Source: Lachnospiraceae bacterium
GTDB lineage: Bacteria; Bacillota; Clostridia; Lachnospirales; Lachnospiraceae
DNA length: 64,000 nucleotides
Assembly: GCA_024684085.1 (NCBI GenBank)
Contig: JAIKXM010000017.1
Coordinates: 1 to 64,000 of the forward strand
Direction of reading: 5' to 3'
Positions 55,548 to 63,627 of the stretch are shown piece by piece. The number at the start of each line of letters is the position of its first letter. Position 1 is the stretch's first letter. The translations under genes were made by a program, and so were the position numbers. A model generated the notes under the pieces. The model was given only the letters and a program-made list of their open reading frames with translations. It was not told the origin of the DNA and searched no databases.

Positions 55548-57101
55548 ATGAAGAAACCTGTAGTTTTGTTGATTTTGGATGGATACGGACTTAATGACAA
55601 TACCAATGGCAATGCAGTAGCACTTGCCAAGACACCTGTAATGGACAGACTTATGAAGGAGTATCCTTTTGTTAAGGGATATGCTAGCGGAATGTCTGTA
55701 GGTCTTCCTGACGGTCAGATGGGTAATTCTGAGGTTGGCCACCTTAATATGGGTGCAGGAAGGATCGTATATCAGGAGCTTACAAGGATCACCAAGGAGA
55801 TTCAGGACGGTACATTTTTTGAGAATCCCGGTCTGATGTCTGCTGTAGAGAATTGTAAGAAGAATAACAGTGCACTTCATCTCTATGGTCTGCTCTCAGA
55901 CGGTGGTGTACACAGCCACAATACACATCTGTATGGTCTGCTTGAACTTGCCAAGAGAAACGGCCTTGATAAAGTATATGTTCATGCTTTCCTTGACGGA
56001 AGAGATACACCTCCGGCAAGCGGAAAAGGCTATGTTGAGGAGCTTGAGGCTAAGATGGCTGAGCTCAACGTAGGTAAGGTTGCTTCTGTTCACGGCAGAT
56101 ACTATGCAATGGATAGAGATAACAATTATGATCGTGTCAATAAGGCATATGTTGCTCTTACTGAAGGTGTCGGCGTTCAGGCAACTTCTGCAACAGAAGG
56201 CATTCAGAAGTCTTATGACGAGGGCGTAACCGATGAGTTCGTAGTACCTATGGTAGTTATGGATGGCGATAAGCCTGTTGCTACTATCAAAACAGGGGAT
56301 TCTGTGATATTCTTCAACTTCCGTCCCGACAGAGCCCGTGAGATCACAAGAGCTTTCTGTGATGATGATTTTAAGGGATTTGACAGGGAGAGACTTGATA
56401 TCAAATATGTATGTTTCTCAGATTATGATCCTACTATCCCTAATAAGGAAGTTGCTTTCCATAAGATCGAGATCACCAATACTTTCGGTGAGTATCTTGC
56501 GGCAAAGGGTCTTAAGCAGGCTCGTATTGCTGAGACAGAGAAGTATGCTCATGTAACATTCTTCTTCAACGGTGGTATTGAGACACCCAATGAAGGCGAG
56601 GAGAGAATCCTTGTTAATTCACCCAAGTATGTGCCTACATATGACAAGAAGCCTAGAATGAGTGCTTATACTGTATGTGATAAGCTCAGCGAGGCGATTA
56701 CAGCTAAGGATGATAACGGAGATGCTGTATATGATGCTATCATCTGTAATTTTGCTAATCCCGATATGGTAGGTCACACAGGCGTGCTTGATGCTGCTAT
56801 CGAGGCCATTGAAGTAATAGATAAGTGTGTAGGCGAAGTTGTTAACTTTGTTGAGGAAGTTGGCGGAAGCCTCTTCATCTGTGCTGATCACGGTAATGCA
56901 GAGCAGCTTGTTGACTATGAAACAGGCGCACCTTTCACAGCACATACAACCAATCCGGTACCTTTCATCCTTGTTAACGGACCCGAAGGTAAGAAGCTCA
57001 GAGAGGGTGGATGTCTTGCAGATATCATCCCTACACTTCTTGAGATCATGGGACTTGAGCAGCCTGCTGAGATGACAGGTAAGTCATTACTTATAGACTA
57101 A
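55548..57101 (+). CDS. gpmI: 2,3-bisphosphoglycerate-independent phosphoglycerate mutase
   Basis: This 517-residue enzyme has the alkaline-phosphatase-fold metal site LDGYGLND, the catalytic Ser in MGNSEVGHLNMGAGR, and late metal ligands in FANPDMVGHTG and CADHGNAEQ. AGAAGGAG precedes the ATG. It converts 3-PG to 2-PG. eno is not in the window. Confidence 0.96.
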   Translation: MKKPVVLLILDGYGLNDNTNGNAVALAKTPVMDRLMKEYPFVKGYASGMSVGLPDGQMGNSEVGHLNMGAGRIVYQELTRITKEIQDGTFFENPGLMSAVENCKKNNSALHLYGLLSDGGVHSHNTHLYGLLELAKRNGLDKVYVHAFLDGRDTPPASGKGYVEELEAKMAELNVGKVASVHGRYYAMDRDNNYDRVNKAYVALTEGVGVQATSATEGIQKSYDEGVTDEFVVPMVVMDGDKPVATIKTGDSVIFFNFRPDRAREITRAFCDDDFKGFDRERLDIKYVCFSDYDPTIPNKEVAFHKIEITNTFGEYLAAKGLKQARIAETEKYAHVTFFFNGGIETPNEGEERILVNSPKYVPTYDKKPRMSAYTVCDKLSEAITAKDDNGDAVYDAIICNFANPDMVGHTGVLDAAIEAIEVIDKCVGEVVNFVEEVGGSLFICADHGNAEQLVDYETGAPFTAHTTNPVPFILVNGPEGKKLREGGCLADIIPTLLEIMGLEQPAEMTGKSLLID

Positions 57102-57252
57102 GTATATTCACCGGATAGAATCCGGGTATCAGGGTAATGGTGAATAGCCCTGACTATATTAACAAATGCCGTTATTATATTAATAAATGTGTTGATTTAT
57201 ATGTTTATTTGTGTTAAACTAACGATTGTCTGATTGATAGGAGGATATATTA

Positions 57253-57495
57253 ATGTCAGTTTTAAGAACCATTGTGACAGTTGTATTTATAATATTATGT
57301 ATTGCTTTATCAGCAATCGTATTAATGCAGGAAGGTAAGTCGGCAGGACTTGGAGCTATCAGCGGAGCAGCTGAGAGCTACTGGGGTAAGAATAAAGGCC
57401 GTTCGATGGAAGGCGCTCTTGTTAAGATAACAAGATGGATGGTAGTTGGATTCTTCGCGTTGGCCATTGTTCTTAATATAGCTAAGTTTAATTAA
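57253..57495 (+). CDS. secG: Preprotein translocase subunit SecG
   Basis: This 80-residue protein has two membrane helices (about 3-23 and 56-76), with the SecG linker 'MQEGKSAGLGAISGAAESYWGKNKGRSMEGALVKIT' between. A promoter-like TTGATT-17-TAAACT lies about 60 bases upstream. Confidence 0.93.
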   Translation: MSVLRTIVTVVFIILCIALSAIVLMQEGKSAGLGAISGAAESYWGKNKGRSMEGALVKITRWMVVGFFALAIVLNIAKFN

Positions 57496-57504
57496 GAGTT
57501 TGAT

Positions 57505-57533
57505 CCCCTGCATTTATGCAGGGGATTATTTTT
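57505..57533 (+). terminator. secG terminator
   Basis: CCCCTGCAT pairs with ATGCAGGGG and is followed by a T-rich tail. The repeat copy D starts immediately after. Confidence 0.85.
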
Positions 57534-57672
57534 ATTGAATAGGAAATTGTTTCCTATTCAATAAAAACGCTCCGCTAAGGATGCGCACTCGCGCGAAAGG
57601 CAGATGATGCTAAAGCATCCGCGCTCGGCGCGAGAATGTTGCAAGCAACATTCTTTATTATGTAATAGGAAA
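57534..57672. repeat. Multi-hairpin repeat, copy D
   Basis: The terminal hairpin here is TTGAATAGGAAA with its inverse TTTCCTATTCAA. The core is as in copies A-C. The last hairpin reads GAATGTTGCAAGCAACATTC, where a C-to-T change in one arm is matched by G-to-A in the other. The copy ends with a half terminal stem just before rnr. Confidence 0.85.
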
Positions 57673-57707
57673 TTGGTGCACCGGGTAAGTGCATTTTGCA
57701 GGTGAAT

Positions 57708-59852
57708 ATGAAGACCAGAGAAGAGAGAAAGAAACTGATTCTCGATTTTATGAATAATGAATTTTATATTCCGATGAGAGAGAAGGAACTTGCGGTGATG
57801 TTGCAGGTTGAGGCTTCCGACAGACCCGAATTGCGGACTATTCTTCAGGAGCTACTTGCTGAGCAGAAGATCGAAGTCAGCAAAAGAGGCAAGTACTCGC
57901 TTCTTGATCCCAAGAAGGCATCTTCGAAAGATGCCATTGTGGGTACATTCATCAGTCACAGGAACGGATTCGGCTTTGTTGAAGTGGATGGAAGAGATGA
58001 TGATCTCTTTATCCCGCCCGATAAGGTAGGCGAGGCATTCCACCTGGATACGGTCGAGTGCAGGATACTCCCGTCAAAGCGTGGGGCAAGATGTGAAGCG
58101 GAAATCGTCAGGATAATCGAGCGTGGAACCACTCAGATAGTCGGAACTTATCAGAAGGCATCAAAGGGTTATGGATTTGTTGTTCCCGATAATACCAAGC
58201 TGGCTAATGATGTATATATACGTTCGGAGAACAGCATGGGCGCCATGGAAGGGCATAAGGTCGTTGTTGAGCTGATAAGTTACGGTGATGAACGCAAGAA
58301 CCCTGAGGGCAAGGTAACAGAGATACTGGGTCATGTCAATGATCCGGGTGTTGATATAATGTCGATCATCAAGGGATTTGGCCTTACGGTTGAATTTCCA
58401 GAGAAGGTAATGAATCAGGCTGCGAGAGTGGGTGATTCCATAATCGAGGCTGATATGAACGGTAGGGAAGATCTTCGTGATGTCTTCATGGTGACTATTG
58501 ACGGTGAAGATGCCAAGGATCTTGATGATGCCGTATCGCTTAGTATGGAAGGCGAGAACTATGTTCTGGGCGTTCATATCGCGGATGTAAGTAATTATGT
58601 TCAGGAAAACTCGGCACTTGATCATGAAGCGATCAGCAGAGGTACAAGTGTATATCTTGTAGACAGAGTAATACCCATGTTGCCGCACAGATTGTCTAAC
58701 GGTATATGTTCGCTTAATCAGGGCGAGGATCGTCTGGCACTCAGCTGTATCATGACCATCAATCCTGCAGGCAAGGTGATCGATCACAGGATCGTTGAAT
58801 CGGTGATCAATGTCAATCATAGGATGAATTACACTTCGGTGAATAAGATCATCAATCTTAAGGATGAAGAAGAACGTGGCTTGTATCCCGATGCCACTCC
58901 CATGCTCGATGATATGTACAAGCTCTCCAAGATAATAAGGGGTGAGCGTGGTAAAAGAGGGTCGATCGATTTTGACATGCCTGAATCCAAGATAGTACTG
59001 GATGAATCGGGCGAACCGTTGAGCATCGCTCCATATGAGCGTAACGATGCACATAAGCTCATAGAAGACTTCATGCTTATGGCCAATGAAACGGTGGCTG
59101 AGCATTATTACTGGCTGCAGGTACCGTTCGTGTACAGAACTCATGATAATCCGGATCCGGAGAAGATTCAGAGGCTCGCTACTTTTATCAATAATTTTGG
59201 ATTCCATATAAGGAGCGGGAAGGAAGAGATCCATCCGAAGGAGATCCAGAAGCTGCTGACTCAGATAGAGGGTACGCCGAAGGAGGCGATGATCAGCAGG
59301 ATGACTCTGAGGAGTATGAAGCAGGCGAAGTATACTGTTGAATGCAGGGGACACTTTGGACTTGCGGCAAGGTATTATTGTCATTTTACTTCTCCTATCA
59401 GACGATATCCCGATCTTCAGATCCACAGGATAATCAAGGATGATATCAGGGGTAGACTTAAGGGACAAAAGCTTGCTCATTATGATAAGATATTATTTGA
59501 AATATCTGAAAAGTCGTCCAAATTGGAGCGAAGAGCCGATGAGGCCGAAAGAGAAGTTGAGAAGCTGAAGAAAGCCCAATATATGAGGAAGTTCATCGGC
59601 GAGGAATATGAGGGCATTATAAGCGGTGTGACCGAATACGGTATCTATGTGGAACTGCCCAGTACCGTGGAAGGATTTGTACATATATCCAAATTGCCTG
59701 GAGATTATTATATATATAATGAATCGACCATGGAGATCACCGGTTCAAGACACGGTGGCAAATACGAGCTGGGACAGGCTGTTAAGATCAAAGTAGACAG
59801 CGTCGATATGTTCATGAGGACTATCGACTTCAGCATCAGTGAAGAAGATTGA
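57708..59852 (+). CDS. rnr: Ribonuclease R
   Basis: This 714-residue protein has an N-terminal winged helix, cold-shock domains (about 70-220), the RNB catalytic domain (MVTIDGEDAKDLDDAVSL with the metal-binding aspartates) and an S1 domain ending in lysine-poor sequence. It degrades structured RNA 3' to 5' and works with SmpB-tmRNA on non-stop mRNAs; smpB follows 14 bases later. Confidence 0.95.
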   Translation: MKTREERKKLILDFMNNEFYIPMREKELAVMLQVEASDRPELRTILQELLAEQKIEVSKRGKYSLLDPKKASSKDAIVGTFISHRNGFGFVEVDGRDDDLFIPPDKVGEAFHLDTVECRILPSKRGARCEAEIVRIIERGTTQIVGTYQKASKGYGFVVPDNTKLANDVYIRSENSMGAMEGHKVVVELISYGDERKNPEGKVTEILGHVNDPGVDIMSIIKGFGLTVEFPEKVMNQAARVGDSIIEADMNGREDLRDVFMVTIDGEDAKDLDDAVSLSMEGENYVLGVHIADVSNYVQENSALDHEAISRGTSVYLVDRVIPMLPHRLSNGICSLNQGEDRLALSCIMTINPAGKVIDHRIVESVINVNHRMNYTSVNKIINLKDEEERGLYPDATPMLDDMYKLSKIIRGERGKRGSIDFDMPESKIVLDESGEPLSIAPYERNDAHKLIEDFMLMANETVAEHYYWLQVPFVYRTHDNPDPEKIQRLATFINNFGFHIRSGKEEIHPKEIQKLLTQIEGTPKEAMISRMTLRSMKQAKYTVECRGHFGLAARYYCHFTSPIRRYPDLQIHRIIKDDIRGRLKGQKLAHYDKILFEISEKSSKLERRADEAEREVEKLKKAQYMRKFIGEEYEGIISGVTEYGIYVELPSTVEGFVHISKLPGDYYIYNESTMEITGSRHGGKYELGQAVKIKVDSVDMFMRTIDFSISEED

Positions 59853-59866
59853 AATGGATAGAGAAG

Positions 59867-60331
59867 ATGAGGGAAGATAAGATCAAATTGGTGGCAGGTA
59901 ATAAGAAAGCCTATCACGAATATTTTGTAGATGAGAAGATCGAAGCAGGTATCGTCCTGCATGGGACTGAGGTTAAGTCACTGAGGCTCGGCCAGTGCAG
60001 TATCAAGGAAGCCTTTATCCGTATTGAGAACGGAGAGGTGTGGATATACGGAATGCATATAAGTCCGTATGAAAAAGGCAATATATTCAATAAAGATCCT
60101 CTTAGACCCAAGAAGCTGTTATTGCATAAGAAAGAGATAGATAAGCTTCTCGGTAAGCTTAAGGAGAAAGGATTCACAATAGTTCCTCTCAGTGTCTACT
60201 TCAAGGAAGGCAGAGCCAAGCTTGAGGTCGGTGTGTGCAGGGGTAAGAAGCTGTATGATAAGAGGGCTGATATAGCTGCAAAGGATGTTAAGAGAGAGGC
60301 AGAGCGAGACTTCAAAGTCCGGAATCTGTAG
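59867..60331 (+). CDS. smpB: tmRNA-binding protein SmpB
   Basis: The ATG at 59867 starts the 154-residue OB-fold protein (LVAGNKKAYHEYFV, GIVLHGTEVKSLR, GKKLYDKR). It delivers tmRNA to stalled ribosomes. The ssrA gene lies 316 bases further on, separated by the MITE-like element. Confidence 0.96.
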   Translation: MREDKIKLVAGNKKAYHEYFVDEKIEAGIVLHGTEVKSLRLGQCSIKEAFIRIENGEVWIYGMHISPYEKGNIFNKDPLRPKKLLLHKKEIDKLLGKLKEKGFTIVPLSVYFKEGRAKLEVGVCRGKKLYDKRADIAAKDVKREAERDFKVRNL

Positions 60332-60354
60332 CTTGAGCTGTAACCTCCGAAGTG

Positions 60355-60537
60355 GTTACTGTTCACAGGTATCTTTACGCTGCAGGTCAATATATTCACC
60401 GAAACGGCGCTCTCGCTCCGATGTAAGCGTAGCGGATACTAAGCTCGGCTTGCCTCGCTAAGTACCGACGCTTACATAGGCGTTTCTTGTGAAAATATTG
60501 ACCTCAGCTGTTTAAATACACGCTTGTGAACAGTAAC
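60355..60537. mobile_element. 183-bp palindromic MITE-like element
   Basis: Terminal inverted repeats of 13 bp are perfect: GTTACTGTTCACA (60355-60367) and TGTGAACAGTAAC (60525-60537). Similarity between the two ends continues, imperfectly, for about 50 bp (GGTCAATAT..TTCAC against GTGAAAATATTGACC). The centre contains ATGTAAGCGTAGCGG with an inverse CGACGCTTACAT. There is no reading frame. Solo ends occur at 21879, 34885 and 41878. Confidence 0.7.
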
Positions 60538-60575
60538 TATTATGGTTGCTGTATGTCACCATTTAGAGGGATCTC

Positions 60576-60604
60576 TTGATATATATATGGTTATGTTATA
60601 CAAT
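60576..60604 (+). promoter_or_regulatory. ssrA promoter
   Basis: TTGATA (60576-60581) and TACAAT (60599-60604) are separated by 17 bases, about 44 bases before the mature tmRNA 5' end. It starts 39 bases after the MITE-like element. Confidence 0.65.
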
Positions 60605-60647
60605 TATCTTAGTGGTCGTTCCGTACAGGCGGAACTTGATCATATAG

Positions 60648-60983
60648 GGGCCAGTCAAGGTTTCGACGGGGTTTTGGAAGCCGGAGAAGCAAGCCGGTGT
60701 GATCCGTTAATCACAAAACTAAAATTAAACGCTAACGATAATTTAGCATACGCTGCCTAATTGGCAGCTGTCCGCTCCGACGCACTCACACGACGGAATC
60801 CGGGCATCAAAAATGTGAGAAACGACATATATTAAGCTTTGCGTATATGGGCGTATCATGAAGCTACTAAAGCCGATATGGTGCTTACCACATGTCGGTG
60901 GAGGGAATGTTGATCGATAAGCTAAGCTTGTAGAAGTACAGTGGAAGGAATTTCGGACACGGGTTCGACTCCCGTCTGGTCCA
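60648..60983 (+). ncRNA. ssrA: Transfer-messenger RNA
   Basis: The tRNA-like ends GGGCCAG (60648-60654) and CTGGTCC plus A (60976-60983) pair fully. The T arm is GGACACGGGTTCGACTCCCG. The tag frame at 60731-60760 encodes ANDNLAYAA and stop, a typical Firmicute tag. It rescues stalled ribosomes with SmpB. Confidence 0.95.
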
Positions 60984-60991
60984 CTCAAAAC

Positions 60992-61018
60992 AAAAAGTCA
61001 TGCGTAGCATGGCTTTTT
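60992..61018 (+). terminator. ssrA terminator
   Basis: AAAAAGTCATGC pairs with GCATGGCTTTTT across a 3-base loop. Confidence 0.9.
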
Positions 61019-61035
61019 TGTTTTGAAAAAAGGAA

Positions 61036-61145
61036 GGACGGGAGTCGAACCGCAAGGCCTTCGAGCTTGCTCGAAGAGGATGCGCCGGTGGCGTATCCGG
61101 CCGAAGCGTGGCCTGAAAGCTGGCTGAGGCGCCGGTGTGACTTAC
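61036..61145. repeat. Inverted copy of the tmRNA T arm and GC-rich palindromes
   Basis: GACGGGAGTCGAACCG (61037-61052) is nearly the reverse complement of the tmRNA T arm at 60960-60976. Palindromes such as CTTCGAGCTTGCTCGAAG and GGATGCGCCGGTGGCGTATCC follow. No gene is visible from here to 61450 apart from the promoter and leader described next. Confidence 0.6.
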
Positions 61146-61273
61146 ATCAGGTTTTCTGAACTATGTTGCCCGCAGTTTTTCGATAGGGAATACTGACATA
61201 TATGTCATAAACGGACGCATATCCTAAAATAGTATGTAAATGTGTAAATAGTGTGAAAACACTATTCAGAAGT

Positions 61274-61302
61274 TTGACGGTTATGCCGAACATATATATA
61301 AT
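61274..61302 (+). promoter_or_regulatory. Promoter of the PilZ gene
   Basis: TTGACG (61274-61279) and TATAAT (61297-61302) are separated by 17 bases. The predicted leader is about 140 bases. It can fold into nested stems: GGTTGGC (61359-61365) with GCCGGCT (61399-61405), enclosing ACAGGT/ACCTGT (61376-61392). Confidence 0.65.
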
Positions 61303-61450
61303 AAATGTATACGATATTATGTATACTAATGATCGGTATAATGATATGTATTTTTAAGGGTTGGCAGTGATCCATACAGGTAGTGAACCTGTTTGACCGC
61401 CGGCTGATCTAAGGTGTAAAGCGGGATTGAAAGGATGATAGAGGTGCCGG

Positions 61451-62116
61451 ATGTATTTGCGTGAGATTCCACCGGATACATCAATTACGCTTTCTGTAGG
61501 TATTGGTGTAAAGGTACTTGAATTTAATACTAAGGTCGCACAGGTATTTGATACCTGTATATATACGACGCCTATCATGCAGCAGGATAAGATGGTTGGT
61601 TTTAACACCAAGGGACTTGTCCTTAGTATTATTGTGCCTGCGGAAGAGGAAGGTAAAGCCTTTCAGTTCATGAATGTGAAGGTGCGTAATGTTAAGACTC
61701 CTGAGGGGGAGCTGTATCATGAGATCAGTACTTTCAATGAAGGTAAGGTCATTAACAGACGAGGTGCCTGCAGGGTGTGGCTTGGCAACGACGGTATCGC
61801 ATCGATCGGACTCGGAGGCGAACCGGTTGATATAACCGTCAAAGATATCAGTACAACCGGAATTTCGTTCATATGCAGTGATAAGATAGAGTTGAAGGAT
61901 AATACGGTAGTTCATCTGTCGTTCAGAGATCCGGACACCGGTACCAAGTTCGAGATAGGTGCCATAGTGGTCAGGAAGCAGGAGATGGACAGAGGGCGTG
62001 TGCTCTACGGATGTAAGCTTAATCAGGAGAGCAATGCCATCTCTAAATATATCAATGACAAGCAGCGTGAGAAGCTGAAGCGCGCAAGGCAGGGCGCGGT
62101 TATCCCTATCAAGTGA
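61451..62116 (+). CDS. PilZ-domain c-di-GMP-binding protein (YcgR-like)
   Basis: This 221-residue protein has an N-terminal YcgR-like domain and a C-terminal PilZ domain. The c-di-GMP motifs are present: R104-x3-R108 and D132-x-S-x2-G137. YcgR-type proteins brake the flagellar motor or change secretion when c-di-GMP rises. With CheV at 13704 it suggests a motile cell. The ribosome site is weak (GAGGTG). Confidence 0.9.
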   Translation: MYLREIPPDTSITLSVGIGVKVLEFNTKVAQVFDTCIYTTPIMQQDKMVGFNTKGLVLSIIVPAEEEGKAFQFMNVKVRNVKTPEGELYHEISTFNEGKVINRRGACRVWLGNDGIASIGLGGEPVDITVKDISTTGISFICSDKIELKDNTVVHLSFRDPDTGTKFEIGAIVVRKQEMDRGRVLYGCKLNQESNAISKYINDKQREKLKRARQGAVIPIK

Positions 62117-62213
62117 TCGGATAATGATCGTCATGTGATCGTTCGGATGCGGGCGTACGGTATGGATGGATGTTATTTCTGTCAAATATATTTGCAAAAA
62201 ATAAGAGATTGTA

Positions 62214-62804
62214 ATGGATGATATAACAAAAGCTGAGCGGACGGTCAACGGATACCTCTTCGGCAGTGAAGCGGATGTGAAGCTCGCTCAGAATGAATTA
62301 AAGAAAGTTAAATATATCAATGAGAGGGTGGACAATATGGACGTTGCCACCCTGCTGTCTGTATATAAGGGAGCACTTGAGAAGAGAATCTTCAGGACAC
62401 CCGTAGGTTACGGTTATCTTCATGATCTTCAGCGTAAGCTGTTGGCAGGCGGATGCCCGCTTGAGGATATTCCTCCGATCCCCATGTATCAGGTGTTCGC
62501 TTCTCTTCAGGATACGGAGAAGGAGCCTGTTAAGAGAAGGAATGTCATTGTAAGAAAGCGTAAAAGCGAGCTTATCAGAAAAAACGGGAGACTAAGGATT
62601 GCGGTTATCGTTCTGTCTGTTCTCGTTGTACTGATGTTCGTTATCAGTATGTCGGGATCGAGTGTTACGATCATCAATTACAGAGAGAAGGTCAGAGACG
62701 AGTATGCTGACTGGGAACAGGAACTGAAGGAACGTGAGAACGCCGTTAAGGTCAAGGAAAGAGAATTAAAGATCGAGACTATACAGAAAGAGTCACAGGA
62801 GTGA
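62214..62804 (+). CDS. Membrane protein with C-terminal coiled coil
   Basis: This 196-residue protein has a cytoplasmic helical N-terminal part (about 1-120), one membrane helix (about 128-148) and a coiled coil of charged heptads (about 155-196) outside or beyond the membrane. The family is a Lachnospiraceae hypothetical group as far as I can tell. It lies upstream of a two-component system and may be a membrane sensor or scaffold. Confidence 0.6.
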   Translation: MDDITKAERTVNGYLFGSEADVKLAQNELKKVKYINERVDNMDVATLLSVYKGALEKRIFRTPVGYGYLHDLQRKLLAGGCPLEDIPPIPMYQVFASLQDTEKEPVKRRNVIVRKRKSELIRKNGRLRIAVIVLSVLVVLMFVISMSGSSVTIINYREKVRDEYADWEQELKERENAVKVKERELKIETIQKESQE

Positions 62805-62849
62805 CTCTTTTTTGAGAAACATCATAATTCGGAAGGAATGGTGATAGAT

Positions 62850-63521
62850 ATGGATAGGATCAGAATACTTGTAGCGGATGACGAAGAGAGGATGAGGAAA
62901 CTTATCCGAGACTTTCTTAAAGTCAGGGATATTGAGGTTCTTGAAGCTGAGAACGGAGAAGAGGCTGTAGACATCTTCCTTAATAACAAGGATATCAGCC
63001 TTATCATAATGGATGTTATGATGCCTAAGATGGATGGATTCAGGGCAGTCAAGGAGATCAGGATGTATTCCAATGTGCCTGTTATGATGCTCACTGCCAA
63101 ATCGGAAGAGAAGGATGAGCTTATGGGCTTCAATATCGGCGTGGATGAATATATCACCAAGCCATTTTCTCCCAAGATACTGATGGCGCGTATCGATGCC
63201 ATTCTTAGAAGAACCGGCGGCGGAGACGGAGAAGATATCTTAAAAGATGAGGAGATTGAGATCAATAAGACCGCTCATACCGTGACCGTCGGAGGCAGGG
63301 AAGTCGACCTGAGCTTCAAGGAATTTGAACTGCTCGCATTTCTTATGGAGAATAAGGGAGTGGCGCTTTCAAGAGAGAAGATCCTGAATCATGTATGGAA
63401 TTACGACTACTTTGGTGATGCGAGAACGATTGACACTCATGTCAAAAAATTGAGAAGTAAGATAGGCGAGAATGGCAACAGGATCAAGACCATCTGGGGT
63501 GTAGGGTATAAGTTTGATTAG
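62850..63521 (+). CDS. OmpR-family response regulator
   Basis: The ATG at 62850 follows GGAAGGA; an ATG at 62838 touches that site. The 223-residue protein has a receiver domain with phospho-acceptor Asp55 (MDVMMPKMDG) and a winged-helix DNA-binding domain (EFELLAFLMENKG, then TIDTHVKKLRSKI). The histidine kinase follows after a tandem repeat. Confidence 0.93.
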   Translation: MDRIRILVADDEERMRKLIRDFLKVRDIEVLEAENGEEAVDIFLNNKDISLIIMDVMMPKMDGFRAVKEIRMYSNVPVMMLTAKSEEKDELMGFNIGVDEYITKPFSPKILMARIDAILRRTGGGDGEDILKDEEIEINKTAHTVTVGGREVDLSFKEFELLAFLMENKGVALSREKILNHVWNYDYFGDARTIDTHVKKLRSKIGENGNRIKTIWGVGYKFD

Positions 63522-63543
63522 ACGTGGAGTCTTACGCGTGTTG

Positions 63544-63627
63544 GTTGATGGATAAAGAGGTCATTCGTTTGATTGATCGATGTACAGAGGTCACGAATGT
63601 TGACCGGTCGATAAACAGAGGTCACAT
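63544..63627 (+). repeat. 31-base tandem repeat before the kinase gene
   Basis: Nearly three units of about 31 bases, each with GATNRATNNACAGAGGTCA, fill the gap between the response regulator stop and the kinase ATG. The last unit supplies the sequence just before the start codon, including the AGAGGT ribosome site. Confidence 0.7.

Noticed and set aside
58161-59480. Long reverse-strand reading frame of 439 codons
   Set aside because: It lies wholly antisense to rnr, has no ribosome site and its composition mirrors the RNase R codons.
60941-61159. Forward frame across the tmRNA 3' end
   Set aside because: It overlaps the tmRNA tRNA-like domain and terminator and has no ribosome site.
61309-61450. 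c-di-GMP riboswitch before the PilZ gene
   Set aside because: The conserved tetraloop-receptor and CGCAAAGCC-type blocks of class I are absent, and class II features are not seen either.
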